Shown: positions 1-10,120, counted from the first letter of the stretch. The stretch: 64,000 nucleotides of DNA from Candidatus Endonucleibacter sp. (ex Gigantidas childressi) (GCA_030674875.1 JASXSU010000003.1:660076-724075), one strand, 5' to 3'. Numbers and translations: made by a program. Notes: generated from the letters alone by a model not told the origin.

Positions 1-108
1 AAAAGCGCTGCTGAAATAGTCAGAGGTGAAAAGTTATTATCCTCAATCTACGCATCTAACACCGGTCGCCCCAGCTTCCTCTGCTGACCTTGTTTCGAGC
101 CTTATTGC

Positions 109-528
109 TTGGAACTTGGTATCGCTTATCCGATGTACAGTTGGCTCAGAGATAGAGGCAGCGCGATCAGGTTCGGCCACAACAAAAGCGGAAAACCGAC
201 AAAGGATCCTGAAGCGGGCTGGCACGTTAAGAATGACAGTCGTGGTAACAAAAAAAGCACCTATGCTTTTTTTGTTCATACAGGTGTCAATGAAGATGGC
301 TTTATTCATAGGCAAAGCGTAACGCCTGGCAATGTTCATGATTCTCAGGAGCGTGATACCCTGCTACTGGGGGATGAAACGGCACTGTATGCGGATTACG
401 CTTACAGTTCTGAGCAGACCCGAAAGAAATTAGCGCAGCTAGGTATTAAAGATCAAGTTCAACGTAAGGACTACAGAGGAAAGCCTCTATCGAAAGAAGA
501 TAGAGCTCGTAACAAAGAAATAGCCTTA
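109..528 (+). pseudogene. IS5-family transposase fragment
   Basis: A DDE-type transposase fragment. Readable homology begins near position 150 and runs to about 528, including HNKSGKPTKD, GWHVKNDSRGNKKSTY and TLLLGDETALYADYAYSSEQ, which are typical of the middle of IS5-group transposases. A second, better preserved copy lies at 34362-35029 on the other strand, so the two support each other. The N-terminal part is missing or out of frame, and the C-terminus is cut after RNKEIA, where the IS30-type remnant begins. It is not expected to make an active enzyme. Confidence 0.75.
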
Positions 529-1042
529 GTATCAAGTTTGAAGTGCGACAAAAGTAGTTATTCATAAAAGCATTCCTCCGGTGTTTTATAAGCTAACCGC
601 TTCCTTGGTTTTGTATTTAATTTGGCCGCGATGATATTACATCGTTGCTGAGTTGGCCCTGCCATTGATCCTTCCTTAACTAAGTATTGTCTGATCAAGC
701 CATTGGTATTTTCATTCGTACCATGCTCCCATGAGTGATGTGGGTTGGCAAAGTAATAAGGGTAATTAGTCACTTCTTCAACTTTCTTATATTGGTGAAA
801 CTCGATGCCGTTATCTGATGTAATGGTTTTAAATTGCTCAGGCATTTTACTCATTAATTTTATCGTTCGCCTGGTGGCAATGTCCGTAAAACTTAATCCT
901 TGCCATTTTAGCGCGACTATCATATATCTATCCCTCTGTGAGCTGTTGATACTTCATAGGTTTTTACTTCGTGATTGGAGCAAAAAACTAAGGGTATCGC
1001 AGTTCATCATTTTTATTAAATTGGGTGCCGCACTTAGTATAT
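529..1042 (-). mobile_element. Internally deleted IS30-family element, copy 1
   Basis: This remnant carries both ends of an IS30-like element. The ends share the inward-reading core AAGTGCGRCA (right end near 529-545, left end near 1025-1042). It contains a transposase remnant from which the middle is missing. Related sequence occurs at 37178-37613 (both ends, shorter), 54062-54325 (right part only) and 42447-42562 (left end only). The element sits directly in the IS5-type transposase fragment on its left. Confidence 0.7.
558..923 (-). pseudogene. IS30-family transposase, internally deleted
   Basis: The reading frame of 121 codons joins the N-terminal helix-turn-helix start (ALKWQGLSFTDIA) directly to the C-terminal part of an IS30 transposase (FKTITSDNGIEFHQYKK, HHSWEHGTNENTNGLIRQY). 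Normal family members are about 320-350 residues, so roughly 200 residues of the centre are missing. The C-terminal SDNG...E region holds the second catalytic Asp and the Glu of the DDE triad; the first Asp is lost. Inactive by inspection. Confidence 0.75.
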
Positions 1043-1159
1043 GAATTCGGCCATGCAAAGACTCCGTTATTATGTCATCAACATAATTGGAGATTGCAGC
1101 AAGGACGCAAGTAAACAAAATTAATTTTTAAGAACAGCGTCAATTACACAGGAAATTAT

Positions 1160-2242
1160 ATGATCAAGCTACGCAGTTATCATTTTAATGGCACGCCGGA
1201 ACAAATTGGACATGCTCATGGTGAAGAGTTAAAAGAAAGTATTCTGAGTTTTATCCAGACCCGTCTTGATGCTGCAGTTAAATACTTTCTGGATCAAGGT
1301 ATTAAAGACGATTCACTGATAAGTAATTTACGTAATGCCGGCCGTGAGTGTTACAATATTTTTGCTAACTGGGATCCAGAAGGTTTTATTGAACATAATG
1401 CTATTGCCAGGGCTGCAGGAGTTGATGCTGCTGATCTTTACACTGTTAGTAATTACACAGATATTCGTGATGCATATATGCTAACTGGCTCTCAGCCTGA
1501 CTCTGAGGGCTGCTCGGCAGTGATGATTCCTGCCACCCACACCTTAGACAACACCATACTGGCCGGTCAAACTTGGGATCTTAACCCGGAAGATATAGAC
1601 TATGTGGTCGCCATCCACACTAAGCCAAAAAAAGGCCCTGCTCGTTGGAGTATTCAGCTTGCAGGCAGTCTAAGTCTTATGGGAATGAACAGCAAAGGCT
1701 TGGCCATTGGCACAACCAACCTGAAAACTTGGGGTTCAAAGCTCGGTGTTGGCTATATCAATATTATTCATAGAGCTATGCGCTGCAATACCATAGAAGA
1801 AGCGGCTCAGGTCATCGATCAAGCTCCAAAATCAGGTGCCCATAGCTATTTTCTATCAACCGCTAGTAAAGCTATGCATTTTGAGGTTACCGGCTTTAGC
1901 CACAACAACCAAGTACTCTCCAGCACTCCCATGGGTTGGACAAACCATTGTCTGTATCCTGAGCATAAAGTCAGAGAATATGACAAGCCATCTTCATCAA
2001 GCATGGCTAGGTTTCAGCGGCTAAAAACCTTACTTCAGGCAGAGCCATTTACCGTGGACTCAATTAAAACCATTTTCGCCAATCATGAAGATGCTGCGGA
2101 CAGTATCAATCGCTACCCTGAAGACAAGAGCTACGCAGCGACTAACGCTTGCATGATTGCAGATCCTGACAAACTTGTGCTTCATGCCTGCCGCGGCCCT
2201 GCTGATAGAGGTGAATGGTTAGCCCTAACCTTTAATGACTAG
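1160..2242 (+). CDS. C45-family peptidase / acyltransferase-like protein
   Basis: A 360-residue protein of the acyl-CoA:6-aminopenicillanate acyltransferase (peptidase C45) type, an Ntn-hydrolase fold. The motif EGCSAVMIP places the expected nucleophile at Cys118; in characterised relatives the chain is cut before this Cys to free it. The following GQTWDLNP segment and MGMNSKGLAIGTTNL also fit the family. The start is an ATG with AGGAAA about 6 bases upstream. It stands alone, just downstream of IS debris and with no operon partner. The natural substrate cannot be told from sequence; N-acyl amino acid or peptide hydrolysis is likely from the family. Confidence 0.8.
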   Translation: MIKLRSYHFNGTPEQIGHAHGEELKESILSFIQTRLDAAVKYFLDQGIKDDSLISNLRNAGRECYNIFANWDPEGFIEHNAIARAAGVDAADLYTVSNYTDIRDAYMLTGSQPDSEGCSAVMIPATHTLDNTILAGQTWDLNPEDIDYVVAIHTKPKKGPARWSIQLAGSLSLMGMNSKGLAIGTTNLKTWGSKLGVGYINIIHRAMRCNTIEEAAQVIDQAPKSGAHSYFLSTASKAMHFEVTGFSHNNQVLSSTPMGWTNHCLYPEHKVREYDKPSSSSMARFQRLKTLLQAEPFTVDSIKTIFANHEDAADSINRYPEDKSYAATNACMIADPDKLVLHACRGPADRGEWLALTFND

Positions 2243-2684
2243 CATCAGTCGTATATATCCCTCACCCATGAAGGAGTGAGGTTTCTGACTGACTCCACCT
2301 CCAAAGAGCTTAATAGTATAGGTTTACTGGGTTTGTTGTTTGCTCATGCCTTCAATGTGTAGCTGGTATGTGGCAAACAGAAATCTAGAAAATAAAACAT
2401 ATTTGTGGATATGGGCTTTTGTGTAAGAAAAAACTATTTGCTTGCCAGCTAATATCCAGAATACAATCATTGACGCTACTCAGTGTATTTTTTGTATGAT
2501 TAGCCAAAATATCCAGAGAGCGTGTGGGGGAGGGCTTTGTTTTGTAATGGCAATCAAGATGTCCTTTTTGTTCGACACAAGTGCACTAGCGCTAGTGTTT
2601 TGATCCCGTGCTTTCATCCGAATTAGATAATAGCCATTACTTGATAATCACCGGTCAAGTAAAAACAGAAGGTAGTCATGGAGC
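2243..2684. other. Intergenic region before ccoN
   Basis: No gene seen. About 2250-2370 is a decayed copy of the TATACCC-type miniature repeat (ATGAAGG near one end, CCTTCAATG near the other). The remainder leads into the ccoN regulatory region. I looked for a TTGAT-N4-ATCAA FNR/Anr box close to ccoN and did not find a clear one. Confidence 0.5.
2637..2662. promoter_or_regulatory. Inverted repeat upstream of ccoN
   Basis: A perfect 8-bp inverted repeat, TTACTTGA and TCAAGTAA, separated by 10 bases, lies 22 bases before the ccoN start codon. It could be an operator or an mRNA hairpin close to the ribosome binding site. The spacing (TTGA-N10-TCAA) does not fit an FNR box (TTGA-N6-TCAA). Confidence 0.35.
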
Positions 2685-4148
2685 ATGAGCACAACAACGG
2701 TACAGCCAAGTCATACCTCCTTGATTTATAACTATAAGGTAGTCAAGCAATTTGCCATTATGTCGGTGGTATGGGGTGTTGTGGGCATGAGCGTAGGGCT
2801 GCTGATAGCCTCACAGTTAGTTTTCCCAGAGTTGAATTTTGATCTTCCTTGGACTAGTTTTGGCAGGCTTCGCCCACTTCATACTAATGCTGTTGTTTTT
2901 GCTTTTGGTGGCTGTGCTCTTTTTTGCACGTCTTATTATGTTGTTCAGCGTACTTGTCAGACGACACTGGCTTTTCCTCGCCTAGCAGCTTTTACCTTTT
3001 GGGGTTGGCAGCTCGTTATCGTTTTGGCGGCAATCACTCTGCCAATGGGATACACTACCTCCAAAGAATACGCCGAACTAGAGTGGCCTATAGGCATTCT
3101 TCTTGCCATCGTCTGGGTGGCCTATGCTATTGTATTTTTCGCCACCATTACTAAGCGGAAGATCAAGCATATTTATGTTGCCAATTGGTTTTATGGCGCT
3201 TTTATTATCACCGTTGCTATACTTCATATCGTTAACAAGGTGTCACTTCCAGTGTCTCTGACCAAGTCTTACTCTGCTTATGCAGGAGCAGTGGATGCGA
3301 TGATTCAATGGTGGTATGGGCACAACGCGGTGGGCTTTTTCTTGACTGCTGGTTTTCTTGGTATTATGTATTATTTTGTGCCAAAACAGGCGGGGCGGCC
3401 TATTTATTCCTACCGACTGTCTGTTGTACATTTTTGGTCGCTCATTGCTATTTATATCTGGGCAGGTCCGCATCACCTTCATTATACTGCTCTGCCAGAC
3501 TGGTCTCAAAGTCTTGGTATGGTAATGTCCCTGATTTTGCTGGCTCCTTCTTGGGGTGGCATGATCAATGGTATTATGACGTTATCCGGGGCATGGCACA
3601 AGCTACGAACTGATCCGATTTTGCGCTTTTTAGTGGTTTCTCTTTCTTTTTATGGAATGTCTACTTTTGAAGGCCCGATGATGGCTATCAAAACCGTTAA
3701 TGCATTATCCCACTATACAGACTGGACAATTGGTCACGTTCATTCGGGTGCCTTGGGATGGGTAGCAATGGTGTCTTTTGGTGCCTTATACCATCTTATT
3801 CCAAAAGTTTACGGCCTCAAGAGTATGTATAGCATCCCTTTGATTAACGCTCATTTTTGGTTGGCAACCATTGGAACCGTTCTTTATATCGTTTCCATGT
3901 GGGTTAACGGTATTACCCAGGGGCTGATGTGGCGAGCAGTGAATGCAGACGGCACATTAACGTATAGCTTTATTGAGTCAGTATTAGCTAGTGGTTCTGG
4001 CTACATGGTGCGTGCGGTTGGTGGAGGCTTCTTTCTTCTGGGGATGCTGATTATGGCTTATAATGTTTACCGCACTACCAAGCTGGCAAGAGATCAACAG
4101 TCAGCCGCTATATCTGCACGTATACACGCGACCATTGAAGGTGGATAG
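2685..4148 (+). CDS. ccoN: cbb3-type cytochrome c oxidase subunit I (CcoN)
   Basis: The catalytic haem-copper subunit of the cbb3 oxidase, 487 residues, a normal length. It reduces O2 to water at the haem b3-CuB site in the inner membrane. About twelve membrane helices are evident. Candidate ligands are all present: His66 (RPLHTNAV, low-spin haem), His213 (YGHNAVGF, CuB), His263/His264 (AGPHHLHYT, CuB), and His351 and His353 (GHVHSGALG, haems). It heads ccoN-ccoO-ccoQ-ccoP. An unusual 134-base gap carrying repeat sequence separates it from ccoO, whereas the later genes overlap or abut. The chosen ATG follows a GGAG. Confidence 0.95.
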   Translation: MSTTTVQPSHTSLIYNYKVVKQFAIMSVVWGVVGMSVGLLIASQLVFPELNFDLPWTSFGRLRPLHTNAVVFAFGGCALFCTSYYVVQRTCQTTLAFPRLAAFTFWGWQLVIVLAAITLPMGYTTSKEYAELEWPIGILLAIVWVAYAIVFFATITKRKIKHIYVANWFYGAFIITVAILHIVNKVSLPVSLTKSYSAYAGAVDAMIQWWYGHNAVGFFLTAGFLGIMYYFVPKQAGRPIYSYRLSVVHFWSLIAIYIWAGPHHLHYTALPDWSQSLGMVMSLILLAPSWGGMINGIMTLSGAWHKLRTDPILRFLVVSLSFYGMSTFEGPMMAIKTVNALSHYTDWTIGHVHSGALGWVAMVSFGALYHLIPKVYGLKSMYSIPLINAHFWLATIGTVLYIVSMWVNGITQGLMWRAVNADGTLTYSFIESVLASGSGYMVRAVGGGFFLLGMLIMAYNVYRTTKLARDQQSAAISARIHATIEGG

Positions 4149-4177
4149 TAGGTAAACTAGCGAAGCGTCATGATCAT

Positions 4178-4252
4178 AAAAATAGTAGTGGGAGTGAGTG
4201 AGAGCAGCCAACAACCTCGCGCCTTCGGGAATGGGTATATACCCAAAGTTAA
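4178..4252. repeat. Partial miniature repeat between ccoN and ccoO
   Basis: A half copy of the TATACCC-family element (GTGAGTGAGAGCAGCCAACA, then GGGTATATACCC) sits within the cco operon. It is expected to be co-transcribed and may form a hairpin in the mRNA. Confidence 0.6.
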
Positions 4253-4282
4253 AGGCAGTCTGGTTAAGATGTGAGATAAATA

Positions 4283-4894
4283 ATGATAAAACATGATCTG
4301 GTAGAAAAGCACCTAGGGTTGATGATAACTCTAATTGTTGTGGCTATCAGTTTTGGTGGTTTGGTGGAAATTGTCCCCCTATTCTTCCAAAAGGACGCTA
4401 CAGAACCAGTTAAAGGGCTTATGCCTTATACTCCCTTACAATTGGAAGGTCGGGATATTTACATCCGTGAAGGATGTGTCGGTTGTCACTCCCAGATGAT
4501 CAGGCCTTTGCGAGCAGAGGTAGAGCGGTATGGTCATTATTCAGTGGCTGGTGAGTCTGTGTACGATCATCCATTTTTATGGGGTTCCAAGCGAACCGGT
4601 CCTGACCTTGCCAGAGTCGGCGGGCGTTATTCCGATGATTGGCATTATACTCACTTGATTAACCCTAGGAACGTTGTGCCGGAGTCCATTATGCCAGCCT
4701 ATCCTTGGCTGGCCAAAAACATACTGGACGGAAAGATTACCCCTAAAAAACTCAAGGTATTACGAACTCTCGGTGTGCCCTACACGGATGAGGACATCGC
4801 CAATGCTTCTAATGCTGTAAAAGGGCATACTGAGTTGGAGGCAGTGATCAGCTATTTGCAATCTCTGGGCACAATACTTAAAGGTAGCCGCTGA
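4283..4894 (+). CDS. ccoO: cbb3-type cytochrome c oxidase subunit II (CcoO)
   Basis: The mono-haem c subunit of the cbb3 oxidase, 203 residues. One N-terminal membrane anchor (about residues 11-34) is followed by a periplasmic cytochrome c domain. The haem-binding motif CVGCH covers Cys65 to His69, followed by the family's SQMIRPL. MPAYPWL supplies the probable axial Met. It passes electrons from CcoP or directly from soluble cytochromes to CcoN. Its stop codon overlaps the start of ccoQ. Confidence 0.95.
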   Translation: MIKHDLVEKHLGLMITLIVVAISFGGLVEIVPLFFQKDATEPVKGLMPYTPLQLEGRDIYIREGCVGCHSQMIRPLRAEVERYGHYSVAGESVYDHPFLWGSKRTGPDLARVGGRYSDDWHYTHLINPRNVVPESIMPAYPWLAKNILDGKITPKKLKVLRTLGVPYTDEDIANASNAVKGHTELEAVISYLQSLGTILKGSR

Positions 4895-5121
4895 TGGATA
4901 TTAATACCTTAAGAGGACTGGCCACCCTGTTTGTTACAATTGCATTTTTATCTATTTTTTTCTGGGCCTATAGTGATCGTAGAAAAAAAGATTTTAACGA
5001 GGCTGCTGCACTGCCGTTTGTTGATGATGACGATCATGAATCTTGGCTCATTAAAAATGATGAGGCTTTATTAAGTTCGGCTAATGATAAAAACAAAAAG
5101 GAAGGAGGAGCGTCAGCATGA
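4894..5121 (+). CDS. ccoQ: cbb3-type oxidase small subunit (CcoQ)
   Basis: A 75-residue single-pass membrane protein with one N-terminal helix (about residues 7-26) and a charged tail. Size, position between ccoO and ccoP, and the helix followed by YSDRRKK fit CcoQ/FixQ, which stabilises the cbb3 complex. It overlaps ccoO by one base and ccoP by four (ATGA), indicating translational coupling. Confidence 0.9.
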   Translation: MDINTLRGLATLFVTIAFLSIFFWAYSDRRKKDFNEAAALPFVDDDDHESWLIKNDEALLSSANDKNKKEGGASA

Positions 5122-6032
5122 GTAGTTTTTGGAGTGCTTGGATTGTCGTCCTAACCGTGGTCTGCCTAATTCTCGTTATGTGGGTTTTGTTCGCTTCACA
5201 CAAAGCTCAAAGGTCAAATACTACGAATGAAACGACCGGCCATATCTATGACGGTATCGAGGAGCTAGATAATCCCATGCCTCGCTGGTGGTTTGTTCTT
5301 TTTGTTGCCAGTTTGATTTTTTCTGCGGGGTACTTGTTAATGTATCCAGGCTTGGGAAACTGGGAAGGTCTGCTAGGATGGACGTCCATCAACGAGTATA
5401 AGCGGCATCAATTAAAGCATGATCGCCGTTATATGCCAGAATTTTCCCGTTATGCTGCAACACCGATAAAAGAGCTTATTAACAACCCAAAAGCTATTAA
5501 AATGGGTCAACGCATTTTTATGAACAATTGTACTATATGTCACGCAGGTGATGGTGCCGGTAATTTTGGCTTTCCTAATCTGACTAATAATAAATGGTTA
5601 TACGGAGGTACGCCTGAAGAAATTAAAGCCACAATTATGCACGGTAGGAAAGGACAAATGCCTGCTTGGGGTGCTGTTATTGGAGAGAAGGGAGTTAATA
5701 ATGTCACGCATTATGTGCGCTCTCTTAGTAAGCTAGAAACCAACGCTGATGATAAAGTCTTGGTAGCAGGGAAGAAAGTGTTTGATAGTACCTGTTCCAT
5801 ATGCCATGGAGGTGATGCCAAGGGTAACACTCTTCTCGGTGCTCCAGACCTAACCAGTAGCGATAACTGGCTTTATGGTTCAAGCCATAATAAGGTTGCA
5901 TATACTATCCGCAATGGTCGAAATGGCATTATGTCACCTTGGAAAGATATTCTTGGAGAAGAGAAAGTTCACCTGGTCACAGCTTACATCTACAGCTTGA
6001 ACAACAAAGATAAAAAACCAGAGAAACAGTAA
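5118..6032 (+). CDS. ccoP: cbb3-type oxidase di-haem subunit III (CcoP)
   Basis: The di-haem cytochrome c subunit, 304 residues. Two membrane helices (about 7-27 and 57-77) precede two cytochrome c domains with haem motifs CTICH (138-142) and CSICH (226-230). It receives electrons from periplasmic cytochromes or the bc1 complex. It ends the operon. The assembly genes ccoGHIS, which usually follow, are not within the window downstream and must lie elsewhere. Confidence 0.95.
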   Translation: MSSFWSAWIVVLTVVCLILVMWVLFASHKAQRSNTTNETTGHIYDGIEELDNPMPRWWFVLFVASLIFSAGYLLMYPGLGNWEGLLGWTSINEYKRHQLKHDRRYMPEFSRYAATPIKELINNPKAIKMGQRIFMNNCTICHAGDGAGNFGFPNLTNNKWLYGGTPEEIKATIMHGRKGQMPAWGAVIGEKGVNNVTHYVRSLSKLETNADDKVLVAGKKVFDSTCSICHGGDAKGNTLLGAPDLTSSDNWLYGSSHNKVAYTIRNGRNGIMSPWKDILGEEKVHLVTAYIYSLNNKDKKPEKQ

Positions 6033-6656
6033 CTAGTCCTACTACTTTTCTGCATCATTGAAAATACGAGGGTAGATCCTTTAAATAATTTTAGAGGGTA
6101 AGGAGTTGATGATTAAGACTGCTTAATAAAAGTAACAATTATCTTGAAAAACACCAGGAATCTCTGGGATAACTCTATTGCTTGTTTTCTATGAATCAGG
6201 AATTCGTCTGATTTATAGAAAATATCCGTCGTTAGTAAAAAACATATCTACTCCCTTTAAGGTGTGACTGATTGCTTTCGCTCTCCCCAATTATTTACTG
6301 CTAGTATGATTATGGGATCAGTTTGTCGCTTATTCACGCATTTAATGGAGGTGAGAATAAAAGTTTTAATGGAAGCTGGTATGTCATGACTAGCAGAGTA
6401 ATTAAATATTGTTATTGTCATAAGTTCAGGAGCTGGCTGGGTAATGGAAGGCATATTTAGTGATAAAAATAACATTTTTAAAAGAAGCAGGGGATATGTC
6501 GGTTTTTCATATATGGGTATATGCCAGTTACCATTGAATGTGTGAAAGCAGTCAACAACTGGGCATCTTCAAATGAGATAGGTATAAAGCCGTGTACTTG
6601 TTGTGCTTGAAAGTATACAGGCTTGTTGGCTGGCGTTTGCTGACTTTAATTATTTC
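6033..6656. other. Intergenic region after ccoP
   Basis: No convincing gene. About 6513-6582 is a short copy of the miniature repeat (GGGTATATGCCAGTTACCAT ... GGTATA). The rest is AT-rich without clear structure. Confidence 0.45.
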
Positions 6657-7346
6657 TCATATGTCTGCTAATTTATTAAGTGAAGCGATAGTATCTGGAT
6701 CTCCGTGTTTGATTTTATTGGCAATGGTATAGTGAAAAAAATAGCGAAAATCCTTGTGTTCTTGGGCGGGAAAGAGGCATTCATCGCCAGTTAATACTGG
6801 TGTGGAGTTTATTTTGGTTTCATCAGCAATCATGGCGTATAGGCGGCCATCGTTAAAAAGTCTCCAGCTGGTGACGTGGGCTAAAATGATTGTTTGTAGG
6901 TTGTCTTCGGTTAGCACGACATGGGTGCCGATGGAGTCAATAATTTCCTGTATGACCAAGTTTTTGTCGTTGGATGGATTATGAAAGAAGTGTGCTGCAG
7001 CTTTCAATTCTTTCTTTTTGTGAGATGGAGCCTCGAAAAATAGGTGGTTGTGACAGTTGTCATAGTATCCTTCCCAGCGTCCTTTTAGGGGGTCGTTTAA
7101 TTCTTTGGCGGAAACTATTTTATTAAGCCACGGCACTAAGGCATGTACTTCACCATTTTTCATTAAAGCCCAGCATAGTATTTTTATGCTATATAGCTTG
7201 CCAGGGCAGGAATCATTGCTATATAGCATTTCTAACCCATCTATTTCTGGAGAAAGTCTGATAAATTTATCAATGTTAGTGTCATCTACTGGTTTTTTAG
7301 TAAATATGTCGACGATATTAGAGCTTTTGGGATGTTTATTCTCCAT
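6657..7346 (-). CDS. Hypothetical protein, 229 aa
   Basis: I do not recognise a family. The ATG at 7346 (MENKHPKSSN) is preferred over an upstream one 15 bases earlier. The protein is soluble-looking, with no signal peptide or membrane helix, moderately charged and rich in His, Asn and Asp. Notable segments are GRWEGYYDNCHNHLFFEAP near the middle and KDFRYFFHYTIANKIKHGDP near the C-terminus. It is convergent with no neighbour and lies upstream of, and divergent from, pdxB. Base composition resembles the core genes, so it looks like a real conserved gene rather than a shadow. Confidence 0.65.
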   Translation of the reverse strand: MENKHPKSSNIVDIFTKKPVDDTNIDKFIRLSPEIDGLEMLYSNDSCPGKLYSIKILCWALMKNGEVHALVPWLNKIVSAKELNDPLKGRWEGYYDNCHNHLFFEAPSHKKKELKAAAHFFHNPSNDKNLVIQEIIDSIGTHVVLTEDNLQTIILAHVTSWRLFNDGRLYAMIADETKINSTPVLTGDECLFPAQEHKDFRYFFHYTIANKIKHGDPDTIASLNKLADI

Positions 7347-7584
7347 GTGTAGTAATTCCAAGATTGTTTATTAAAAATAGTATCTGTGGTTCAGGGCTAA
7401 TTAAAAGTATCGGCCGTTGGTTGATCGAGGTTAGCCGAATTCATGATGGGTGGGCTTAGGTAAGCTCTGTTATACTCGTTTTTAGTGAATTTGAGAGGTG
7501 CTCTTAATATAATAATGATAAAATGGGCTACTAGGATGGTTGCATGAATTCTACTTACAGGTTTTTTAGGCGGTTGAATCGACT

Positions 7585-8733
7585 ATGAAAATTGTTGCTG
7601 ACGAAAATATTCCTTTACTAAAAGAGTGTTTTGGTAAAATGGGGGATGTTGTGGCTCTTTTGGGGAGGGGGATTACTGCGGCTGATGTTCATGATGCCGA
7701 CGTGTTGTTAGTTCGTTCTGTTACCAAAGTTGATGAATTATTGGTAAATAATACGTCGTTAAAATTTGTTGCAACTGCTACAGCTGGAGTTGAACACATT
7801 GATAAAGAGTTACTTAAGCGACTGGGTATAAGTTTTTTTAATGCGGAAGGTTGTAATGCCACTGCTGTTAGTGAATATGTTTTGAGCGCCATTGATATTT
7901 TGTCCGAGAGGCATTGTTTTAATCTTAGGTCGAGAACATTTGGTATAGTGGGTATGGGGCAGGTTGGTAGTAGGCTGGTTAATATTTTTCAACGTTTGGG
8001 ATTAATGGTGCTGGTGACAGACCCGTTGTGTGAAAAGGTAGAAGGTGTGGAGTATGTTTCACTGGAAAAACTGATTGAGTGTTGTGATGTTATTTCCTTG
8101 CATACACCGCTTACCGTGGACGGTCCATTCTCTACCCATCATATGTTTAAAAAACCTGAGCTGGAAGCAATGAGAGATGGTACGGTACTGATTAATGCCA
8201 GTCGGGGGGCGGTGATTGATAACCTTGCTTTGCGCCAATGTTTGGAGGGTGGAAAAGACCTTAAAGTAGTTATGGATGTTTGGGAGCATGAGCCAGATAT
8301 CGATTGTGAGTTATTAAAGCTGGTTGACTTGGCCACTCCGCATATTGCCGGTTACAGTCTGGATGGTAAAATTACGGGCACGGAAATGATTTATAAAGCA
8401 TTCTGTAAGTATTTTGGTTTGCCTGCCCGTGTAAGAACTGCGGCCATTACACCTATCCCACCACTCAGGATGATGGGTTTTGTTGATAATTCAACAGTAG
8501 AAAATGTGACTTCAACAGCAATTAGAGCAGTGTATGATATTCGACGGGATGATGCTTGGATGCGTCAGCTTCTCTTGATGGATAAAGATAAAGCTAGGCA
8601 TGCATTTGATAGAATGCGAGCAAACTACCCTGTGCGGAGGGAGTTTAGTACTTTAAGAATTAAGTTAAAGCGTTGCAGTGAAGAGGTTCGGGAAAAGATA
8701 TCATCTTTAGGTTTCAACGTGATTGATGAGTGA
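7585..8733 (+). CDS. pdxB: Erythronate-4-phosphate dehydrogenase
   Basis: An NAD-dependent 2-hydroxyacid dehydrogenase of the DXP-dependent pyridoxal phosphate pathway that oxidises 4-phosphoerythronate. At 382 residues it matches the usual length. The N-terminal MKIVADENIPL and the Rossmann motif GIVGMGQVGSRL are typical. INASRGAVID, VWEHEPDI and TPHIAGYSLDGK carry the conserved catalytic Arg, Glu and His. The C-terminal PdxB dimerisation domain, absent in other family members, is also present. It is monocistronic. Confidence 0.95.
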   Translation: MKIVADENIPLLKECFGKMGDVVALLGRGITAADVHDADVLLVRSVTKVDELLVNNTSLKFVATATAGVEHIDKELLKRLGISFFNAEGCNATAVSEYVLSAIDILSERHCFNLRSRTFGIVGMGQVGSRLVNIFQRLGLMVLVTDPLCEKVEGVEYVSLEKLIECCDVISLHTPLTVDGPFSTHHMFKKPELEAMRDGTVLINASRGAVIDNLALRQCLEGGKDLKVVMDVWEHEPDIDCELLKLVDLATPHIAGYSLDGKITGTEMIYKAFCKYFGLPARVRTAAITPIPPLRMMGFVDNSTVENVTSTAIRAVYDIRRDDAWMRQLLLMDKDKARHAFDRMRANYPVRREFSTLRIKLKRCSEEVREKISSLGFNVIDE

Positions 8734-8902
8734 CTAGTTTGGTGTTGTTTATTAGTGGTGTTGCTAGTGAGATAGCTATTGTACAAGCGACAAGAGTTAA
8801 CGTAATACATTTTCATCAACAACCAGAACTTTCAAGTTGGGTGCGTATATTGCTAGTAGACTCATGAAGTGTATCTCGTTTGTCTCCTGCTGCGCTTCAA
8901 TA

Positions 8903-10120
8903 TTAGTCAAAAAGCTTTAAACCGTCGTAATTTACAGTCACTTTTTTTCTTTGCGTTTTTATTTGCATAACAGGTTTTAATTTGAATAGTACAATATAAC
9001 CAAAACAGGTAAAGAATAATCCTATAACTAAGGCCCCACTCCATTGAACGCGTAAAAATTCCAGATTGAATAACAGCGTTAGTATGCTCATAACAGCAAT
9101 ATTACCAATAAGATATTTGACTATACCAAATCGTGCTACGGTGAGATTTAAATTGTCTGTATATAGCCGAATCAGGGAGTCTAGTGAGTTAATGAAAAAA
9201 GTAACGCCCACAAATACCATAGCTAAATGATAATATTTTACAGTGTCCAGGCCATTGGTATGGTAGTAGTATAGTACTGTAAACCATATTCCTATAATTA
9301 TGGATGGCATTATTAGCATAGTTGCACATAGTTGCCATGTGGTTAGCCCGCCCACAAAGCGAGAGGTGAATTGACCGATCATAATACTCCATGAGAACCA
9401 CCATAGCAGGTAGAATTCATGATAATCGTTTAGGGGTAGTATGAACTGGTGTATATTGCTAAAATAATCACCGAGCAAAGTAAAGGTCTGGATCATCTTC
9501 ACGATGCTATTTTCAGTAGAGATCATAGCTCCAATACTCATTATAAGAATAAGCGCAAAAAATAACAGGGTGGTGAAAATGCTCAGGAAGCGTATATAGC
9601 TAAGGTTACTGCTAGAGTAGGCGGCAATGGAGATAGATATAAATACAATCAGGTAAAAGTAGAGGTTGGTAGTTTTATCATGCCCTAGATCTGGTAGGTA
9701 CCAAGGAAGTTTTGCTAACAATAGTGAGGCTGCGAAAGCAGAAGTGCCTATAATAACAAAATTATTTATTATTTTTACCAGCGGTAATTCAAAGAATTTA
9801 ACCTTTGGTTCGATTATGCAGAAGTAGAAGCAGGTTAAGAAGTAATAAGCCCAAATAAGAAAGCCCCAGAATCCAAACTCAATCGCTAAGGGATTGGTTG
9901 ATGCGTATTCTGGATTTGTCTGTATCTCGGCATAGTTAGCAAACTCTGTTAATGGGAGCGTGATCAGAGCCATGTCTAGTCCAGAAGTAAATAGAATTGC
10001 AATAAACGTCAGTGTTCGCACAGGTGTGCTGCCAACGCAGCGGACATTGCCCCACCGTACTAAAACGAACGTCACGGCAAAAAAAGTGAATATTATTCCA
10101 GCTGATAACCAAATAGTCAC
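8903..10120 (-). CDS. Short BCCT-type transporter, probably for choline or betaine
   Basis: A 405-residue, very hydrophobic protein with about eleven membrane helices. The segment FYLLWWFSWSIMIGQFTSRF resembles the BCCT signature (WWxSWxPFxGxFxAR), and the helix after it fits the family. Characterised BCCT carriers have 500-700 residues, so this is a short form. Translation probably starts at the GTG at 10120, with GGAG seven bases upstream. It lies next to the remains of betA and betB on the same strand, which supports choline as the former substrate. It is still open although its partner enzymes are broken. Substrate assignment is inference. Confidence 0.6.
   Translation of the reverse strand: MTIWLSAGIIFTFFAVTFVLVRWGNVRCVGSTPVRTLTFIAILFTSGLDMALITLPLTEFANYAEIQTNPEYASTNPLAIEFGFWGFLIWAYYFLTCFYFCIIEPKVKFFELPLVKIINNFVIIGTSAFAASLLLAKLPWYLPDLGHDKTTNLYFYLIVFISISIAAYSSSNLSYIRFLSIFTTLLFFALILIMSIGAMISTENSIVKMIQTFTLLGDYFSNIHQFILPLNDYHEFYLLWWFSWSIMIGQFTSRFVGGLTTWQLCATMLIMPSIIIGIWFTVLYYYHTNGLDTVKYYHLAMVFVGVTFFINSLDSLIRLYTDNLNLTVARFGIVKYLIGNIAVMSILTLLFNLEFLRVQWSGALVIGLFFTCFGYIVLFKLKPVMQIKTQRKKVTVNYDGLKLFD

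Noticed and set aside
2580-2684. A possible FNR/Anr box before ccoN
   Set aside because: The TTGA and TCAA halves are ten bases apart instead of six, so the site does not fit.
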